64,000 bases of DNA from Flavobacterium saccharophilum (GTDB lineage Bacteria > Bacteroidota > Bacteroidia > Flavobacteriales > Flavobacteriaceae): assembly GCF_900142735.1 (NCBI RefSeq), contig NZ_FRBY01000001.1, forward strand, positions 620,001-684,000, in the 5' to 3' direction. The notes beneath the pieces were generated by a model that was not told the origin of the DNA, searched no databases, and was given only the letters and a program-made list of their open reading frames with translations. Below are positions 60,164 through 64,000 of the stretch, piece by piece; the first letter of the stretch is position 1; every line of letters starts with the position of its first letter. The translations under genes were made by a program, and so were the position numbers.

Positions 60164-61867
60164 ATGAAACAAGTTAGACTTAAATGTGTTTTTAAAAACA
60201 CAATGATGCTTTTGGCATTTTCATGCTTCACGATACAAGTGAGTGCTCAAAATACGAAAAAGCCCAATGTTTTAATAATTTGGGGAGATGACATTGGTAT
60301 AAGTAACATTAGTGCTTATAGCGATGGATTAATGGGATATACAACTCCTAATATTGATCGTGTTGCCAATGAAGGGATTCGATTTTTACAATATTATGGA
60401 GAACAAAGCTGTACTGCGGGTCGTGCTGCATTAATTACAGGGCAGCATGGTATTCGAAGCGGGTTAACCAAAGTAGGATTTCCAGGTGCGCCAATGGGTA
60501 TGAGCCAGTTAGATCCTTCTATTGGAGGTATTATGAAAAATTTGGGCTACGCTACAGGTCAGTTTGGTAAAAATCACGTGGGTGACCGTAACGAAAGTTT
60601 ACCAACTGTAAATGGTTTTGATGAATTTTTCGGAAACCTGTATCACTTAAATGCTGAAGAAGAGCCAGAATTGCCGGATTATCCTAAAGATCCTTCTTAC
60701 TTGAAAAAATTCGGGCCAAGAGGAGTTTTAAAATGTACTGCAACAAATGTTGATGATGGAAGTATTCCGGATCCTCGTTTTGGAAAAATTGGAAAACAAA
60801 GAATCGAAGATACTGGTCCTCTTACTAAAAAAAGAATGGAAACTATCGACGACGAAACATCTGCGGCAGCAATCGATTTTATTAAAAGACAGCATGCAGC
60901 AGGAAAACCGTTTTTTGTATGGTGGAATGGTACCCGTATGCACTTGCGTACGCACGTAAGACCAGAACACAGAGGGAAATATACACATGGTGACAGTGAA
61001 TATATTGACGGTATGATTGAGCACGACTTAACAGTTGGAGATCTTTTGAAAGTATTAGATGATTTAGGTATTGCTGATAATACGCTAGTGGTTTATTCTA
61101 CAGATAATGGTCCTCACATGAATACATGGCCTGATGGTGCTATGACACCATTTCGCTCTGAAAAGAATACAAACTGGGAAGGTGCTTTTAGAGTTCCTTG
61201 TTTAGTACGTTGGCCAGGCGTAATCAAACCAGGACAAATTACAAATGAAATGATGAGTCATAATGACTGGATGCCAACATTGGCTTCAATTGCAGGTGAA
61301 CCAGATTTAGCAAAAAAATTATTGAACGGGTATAGTGCAAATGGTAAAAACTATAATGTTCACTTAGATGGATTTGATCAGTCTGCAATCCTTCGTGGGA
61401 CAGGACCAAGTGTAAGAGATAAATTCTTTTATTCAGATGATGATGGTTTATTGGTAGGGTTGCGTCAGGGAGATTATAAATATGTTTTTGCTGAACAGCG
61501 TATGCAGGGTACGATGGGACTTTGGGCAGAGCCATTTACAAAACTTCGTATGCAAAAAATATTCAATTTAATGCAAGATCCTTATGAAAGGGCAGATATA
61601 ACTTCGAATACCTATTGGGATTGGATTATGAATCACGTTCCATCAGTATATGGTCTTATGGAGCAGGTATTTATTTTTGCAGAAACATTTGATAAATATC
61701 CTCCTCGTTCTGTACCTCCAAGTTTTAATCCAACTACTATATTGGAGCAAAAATTATTGCAAATAAAAGCGAAGGCATTTTTAGAAAAGGAAAGAAAAAT
61801 TCTGCCAGGTGATGGAAAAGAAAGTGTTGATGATGCCAATGCAAAAACAGATAAAAAGAAAAAATAA
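60164..61867 (+). CDS. Secreted type I sulfatase (arylsulfatase-like)
   Basis: A 567-residue protein with a signal peptide (about 1-29, VSAQ). Metal-binding Asp42 and Asp43 are in IWGDDIG. Cys83 in SCTAGRAALITG (CxAxR) is the residue converted to formylglycine. GQFGKNHVGDRNE, YSTDNGPHMNTWPDG and the H-rich TRMHLRTHVRPEH complete the alkaline-phosphatase-fold site. It cleaves a sulfate ester in the periplasm. Downstream HAD and beta-barrel genes follow within 75 and 30 bases. No sulfatase-maturing enzyme gene is in the window, so it must be supplied from elsewhere. The substrate is unknown. Confidence 0.92.
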   Translation: MKQVRLKCVFKNTMMLLAFSCFTIQVSAQNTKKPNVLIIWGDDIGISNISAYSDGLMGYTTPNIDRVANEGIRFLQYYGEQSCTAGRAALITGQHGIRSGLTKVGFPGAPMGMSQLDPSIGGIMKNLGYATGQFGKNHVGDRNESLPTVNGFDEFFGNLYHLNAEEEPELPDYPKDPSYLKKFGPRGVLKCTATNVDDGSIPDPRFGKIGKQRIEDTGPLTKKRMETIDDETSAAAIDFIKRQHAAGKPFFVWWNGTRMHLRTHVRPEHRGKYTHGDSEYIDGMIEHDLTVGDLLKVLDDLGIADNTLVVYSTDNGPHMNTWPDGAMTPFRSEKNTNWEGAFRVPCLVRWPGVIKPGQITNEMMSHNDWMPTLASIAGEPDLAKKLLNGYSANGKNYNVHLDGFDQSAILRGTGPSVRDKFFYSDDDGLLVGLRQGDYKYVFAEQRMQGTMGLWAEPFTKLRMQKIFNLMQDPYERADITSNTYWDWIMNHVPSVYGLMEQVFIFAETFDKYPPRSVPPSFNPTTILEQKLLQIKAKAFLEKERKILPGDGKESVDDANAKTDKKKK

Positions 61868-61940
61868 AAATAAAAAGAGTAAATAATAAGCTTGAGTCAG
61901 TAATGGCTCAAGCTTTTCAATAACTTAAAAAATCAATATT

Positions 61941-62957
61941 ATGTATAAGAAAATATATGTATTGCCCCTATTTTTATTGTTACTTGTTTCTTGTAAAAAA
62001 ACAGATACCGTTGCAACTCCCGATTCAAAAGACAGTACAACTACGGTTGCAACAAGCGGCGATCCGTTGCCAAGCTGGAATGATGGTACACTCAAAAGCG
62101 ATATTATAGCGTATGTAACTAAAGTAACAAAAGAAGGAAGCCCGGATTTTATTCCGGTTGAAAGCAGAATTGCAACGTTTGATAATGATGGAACACTTTG
62201 GGCTGAAAAACCATATGTTCAGGAATTATTTGCTTTTTACAGAGTAAAAAAAATGATTGAAAAAAATCCTGCTTTGGCTCAAAAACAACCTTTTAAAGCT
62301 GTTGTAGAAAAAGACAAAACCTTTTTTGAAAAAGGAGGCGATAAAGCCTTAATCGAATTGGTCGCTGCCACACATACTGGCATGACCGAAGATGAATTTG
62401 AAGCTGCTACAAAAGAGTTTTTTGCTGGTGCCCAATATCCTGGTAGAAATGTTCCATTAAAACAAATCAGATACCAGCCACAATTAGAGCTTTTAAATTA
62501 TTTGCGTGCAAATGGTTTCAAAACTTTCATTGTAACGGGTGGAACGGTTGAATTAGTAAGAGCAATATCAGCTGATTTTTATGGTATTCCAAAAGACCAA
62601 GTAGTGGGAACATCTTTTAAATACACTTTTGACGATGCAACAAATTCCATTAAAAGAGAACCTGCTTTAGATCTCTTAGATGACAAAGCGGGAAAACCAG
62701 TTGGAATACAATTACACATTGGTCAGAGACCTGTTTTTGCCTGTGGAAATGAAGGCGGAGCAGGAGATCTTGCCATGCTACGATATTCTTCAGGAAGTAA
62801 ATATCCATCTTTTCAAATGATTGTAAACCATAACGATTCTATTAGGGAATATAGTTATCAGGAAAAAGATAATTTGTCTTTAAATACTGCCGCTAAATAT
62901 AAATATCATGTAATTAGCATGAAGGACGATTGGAAAAAAATATTTCCGGATAAATAA
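61941..62957 (+). CDS. HAD-superfamily hydrolase, lipoprotein
   Basis: A 338-residue lipoprotein (LLVSC, Cys18). The HAD motifs are Asp81 and Asp83 (TFDNDGTLW), FIVTGG (motif II) and FACGNEGGAGDLAM (motif IV). A helical cap lies between motifs I and II (about 90-190). It is a phosphatase or phosphotransferase exposed to the periplasm, which is unusual for this mostly cytoplasmic superfamily. It is in an operon with the sulfatase and a beta-barrel gene. Confidence 0.85.
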   Translation: MYKKIYVLPLFLLLLVSCKKTDTVATPDSKDSTTTVATSGDPLPSWNDGTLKSDIIAYVTKVTKEGSPDFIPVESRIATFDNDGTLWAEKPYVQELFAFYRVKKMIEKNPALAQKQPFKAVVEKDKTFFEKGGDKALIELVAATHTGMTEDEFEAATKEFFAGAQYPGRNVPLKQIRYQPQLELLNYLRANGFKTFIVTGGTVELVRAISADFYGIPKDQVVGTSFKYTFDDATNSIKREPALDLLDDKAGKPVGIQLHIGQRPVFACGNEGGAGDLAMLRYSSGSKYPSFQMIVNHNDSIREYSYQEKDNLSLNTAAKYKYHVISMKDDWKKIFPDK

Positions 62958-62985
62958 TTATTATAAAATCAAAAAGGAAAAAATT

Positions 62986-63801
62986 ATGAAAGTATATTCC
63001 ACTTCACTTAAATCTTTATTTGCCGCACTTTTTTTTCTTTTAAATTTTAATGCTTTTGCACAAGAAGAAAAAACCGGATCAAGCGCACAGGAATTAGCCG
63101 ATAAAATGGCAAATCCTGTGGCGAGTTTAATTAGTGTGCCGCTGCAAAATAATCTGACTTATGGCATTGGCCCCTATAACGGTTCAAAATATCAGATCAA
63201 TATACAGCCCGTAGTTCCTTTTAAATTAAGTGAAAATTTAAATTTAATTACCCGTTATATTCTTCCGGTGGTAGATCAACAGGATGTTACTGGCGAAAAC
63301 ACACATGAGTTTGGCTTAAGCGATGCTACCGTAACCGCTTTTTTTGCTCCTAAAACTAAAGGAATTATTCTGGGAGTTGGTCCCGCTTTTTTGGTTCCAA
63401 CTGCTACCGAAAAATTTTTAGGAACAGAAAAATTTGGTATTGGACCAAGTGTCCTCGTTATGCATCAGGGAAAAGGACTTTCTATAGGTTTTTTAGCCAA
63501 TCAAATTTGGTCAGTGGCGGGCAATGCAGATCGTGCTGATTTCAATCAGTTTTACACCCAAATATTCTTAACACACAGTTATAAAAGTGGGGCAAGTTTA
63601 GGTATTACTTCAGAGATTACGCAAAACTGGCAGGGAAATACAACCCTTATTACGGTGAGCCCGAATGTGGGAGCTATTACAAAATTAGGAGGACAAACCA
63701 TGCAATTTGCTGTTATGCCTTTAATACCAATTGTCGGTCATTCCGACATAAGACCAGATTGGGGATTAAGAGCTGTCGTGGCTTTTATTTTTCCACAGTA
63801 A
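62986..63801 (+). CDS. Outer-membrane beta-barrel protein (of the kind often labelled neuromedin U-like or transporter)
   Basis: A 271-residue protein with a signal peptide (about 1-25, FNAFAQ). SAQELADKMANPVASLISVPLQNN is followed by alternating strands that end in a Phe-Pro-Gln C-terminus (VVAFIFPQ). The pattern matches bacterial beta-barrel proteins commonly misnamed neuromedin U. A channel for the operon's sulfated substrate or product is plausible but unproven. It starts 28 bases after the HAD gene. Confidence 0.75.
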   Translation: MKVYSTSLKSLFAALFFLLNFNAFAQEEKTGSSAQELADKMANPVASLISVPLQNNLTYGIGPYNGSKYQINIQPVVPFKLSENLNLITRYILPVVDQQDVTGENTHEFGLSDATVTAFFAPKTKGIILGVGPAFLVPTATEKFLGTEKFGIGPSVLVMHQGKGLSIGFLANQIWSVAGNADRADFNQFYTQIFLTHSYKSGASLGITSEITQNWQGNTTLITVSPNVGAITKLGGQTMQFAVMPLIPIVGHSDIRPDWGLRAVVAFIFPQ

Positions 63802-63858
63802 ATTATTCACTGATCTGAATTCATAATTATCCATCTTAAGAAACAAAACTAAAAAGAC

Positions 63859-64000
63859 ATGAAATCAAAAATTTTAGCACTTGTAACAGTTTGCTTTTTA
63901 GTATCCTGTACTAAATCGACAAAAACAAATGAAACCAATGTGGTTAGTGATACTACAGGAACAGCTGCATTTAAACCTGCAAATTTTGAGGAGCAAATAA
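63859..64000 (+). CDS. Lipoprotein, N-terminal part, cut by window edge
   Basis: An open frame from the ATG at 63859 to the window end encodes 47 residues. MKSKILALVTVCFLVSC is a clear lipoprotein signal (Cys17), followed by a Thr/Ser/Asn-rich linker (TKSTKTNETNVVSDTTG) and KPANFEEQI. Too little is visible to name a family. It is the fourth gene of the sulfatase operon, 57 bases after the beta-barrel gene. Confidence 0.7.
   Translation, partial: MKSKILALVTVCFLVSCTKSTKTNETNVVSDTTGTAAFKPANFEEQI

Noticed and set aside
62986..63801. Neuromedin U homologue
   Set aside because: The name is a database artefact for bacterial beta-barrel proteins; the sequence shows a signal peptide and barrel strands only.

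Overview
The window looks like a piece of chromosome from a Flavobacterium-type member of the Bacteroidota, close to F. johnsoniae. The evidence is the low GC, promoters of the TTG-N19-TAnnTTTG type, SusC/SusD pairs, WG-repeat and IPExxxVDY proteins, a Nudix-type AraR regulator, and a tyrosine ammonia-lyase inside a flexirubin-type pigment cluster. No phage, CRISPR array, rRNA operon or transposase gene was seen. Gene order and composition are chromosomal throughout.

Region 1 (1-7.5 kb) is one edge of a flexirubin/aryl-polyene pigment cluster. A leftward operon encodes tyrosine ammonia-lyase, a WG-repeat protein, a ketoreductase, a ketosynthase, a dedicated acyl carrier protein and an acyltransferase cut by the window edge. 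A divergent flavoprotein carries flavin-dependent halogenase motifs. A DUF6624-type lipoprotein follows.

Region 2 (7.6-14.1 kb) is galactose metabolism: a sodium/sugar symporter, galT, galK and galM on the minus strand, with a divergent GntR-type regulator.

Region 3 (14.2-40.1 kb) is an L-arabinose and arabinan utilisation locus. It holds transketolase and transaldolase, the regulator AraR, a SusC/SusD uptake pair, a set of arabinan-cleaving enzymes (four GH43, two GH51 and one GH127 beta-L-arabinofuranosidase), then araB, araD, araA and a lipoprotein aldose epimerase. A palindromic operator with half-site TGTnnA/ACACTTAT recurs before araR, tkt, susC and araB, with a weaker match before the sugar symporter. 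The logic is outer-membrane capture, periplasmic cleavage to arabinose, conversion to xylulose-5-phosphate, and entry into the pentose phosphate pathway through tkt and tal.

Region 4 (40.4-59.6 kb) is mostly housekeeping: an OsmC-like protein, a beta-barrel protein, tRNA-Leu(CAA), prs, rplY, pth, sodA, a PurF-type amidophosphoribosyltransferase, a PfkB-type kinase, an alpha/beta hydrolase, an ECF sigma factor with its partner membrane protein, rnhA, purN, acpP, fabF, rnc, an IPExxxVDY protein and pyk. Many gaps carry imperfect inverted repeats. The sodA-purF gap holds three tandem, exactly 142-nt units that look like structured RNAs.

Region 5 (59.6-64 kb) is an accessory operon: a secreted sulfatase, a HAD-type lipoprotein, an outer-membrane beta-barrel protein and the start of another lipoprotein. 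It is preceded by two perfect GTTTCA/TGAAAC dyads 51 bp apart.
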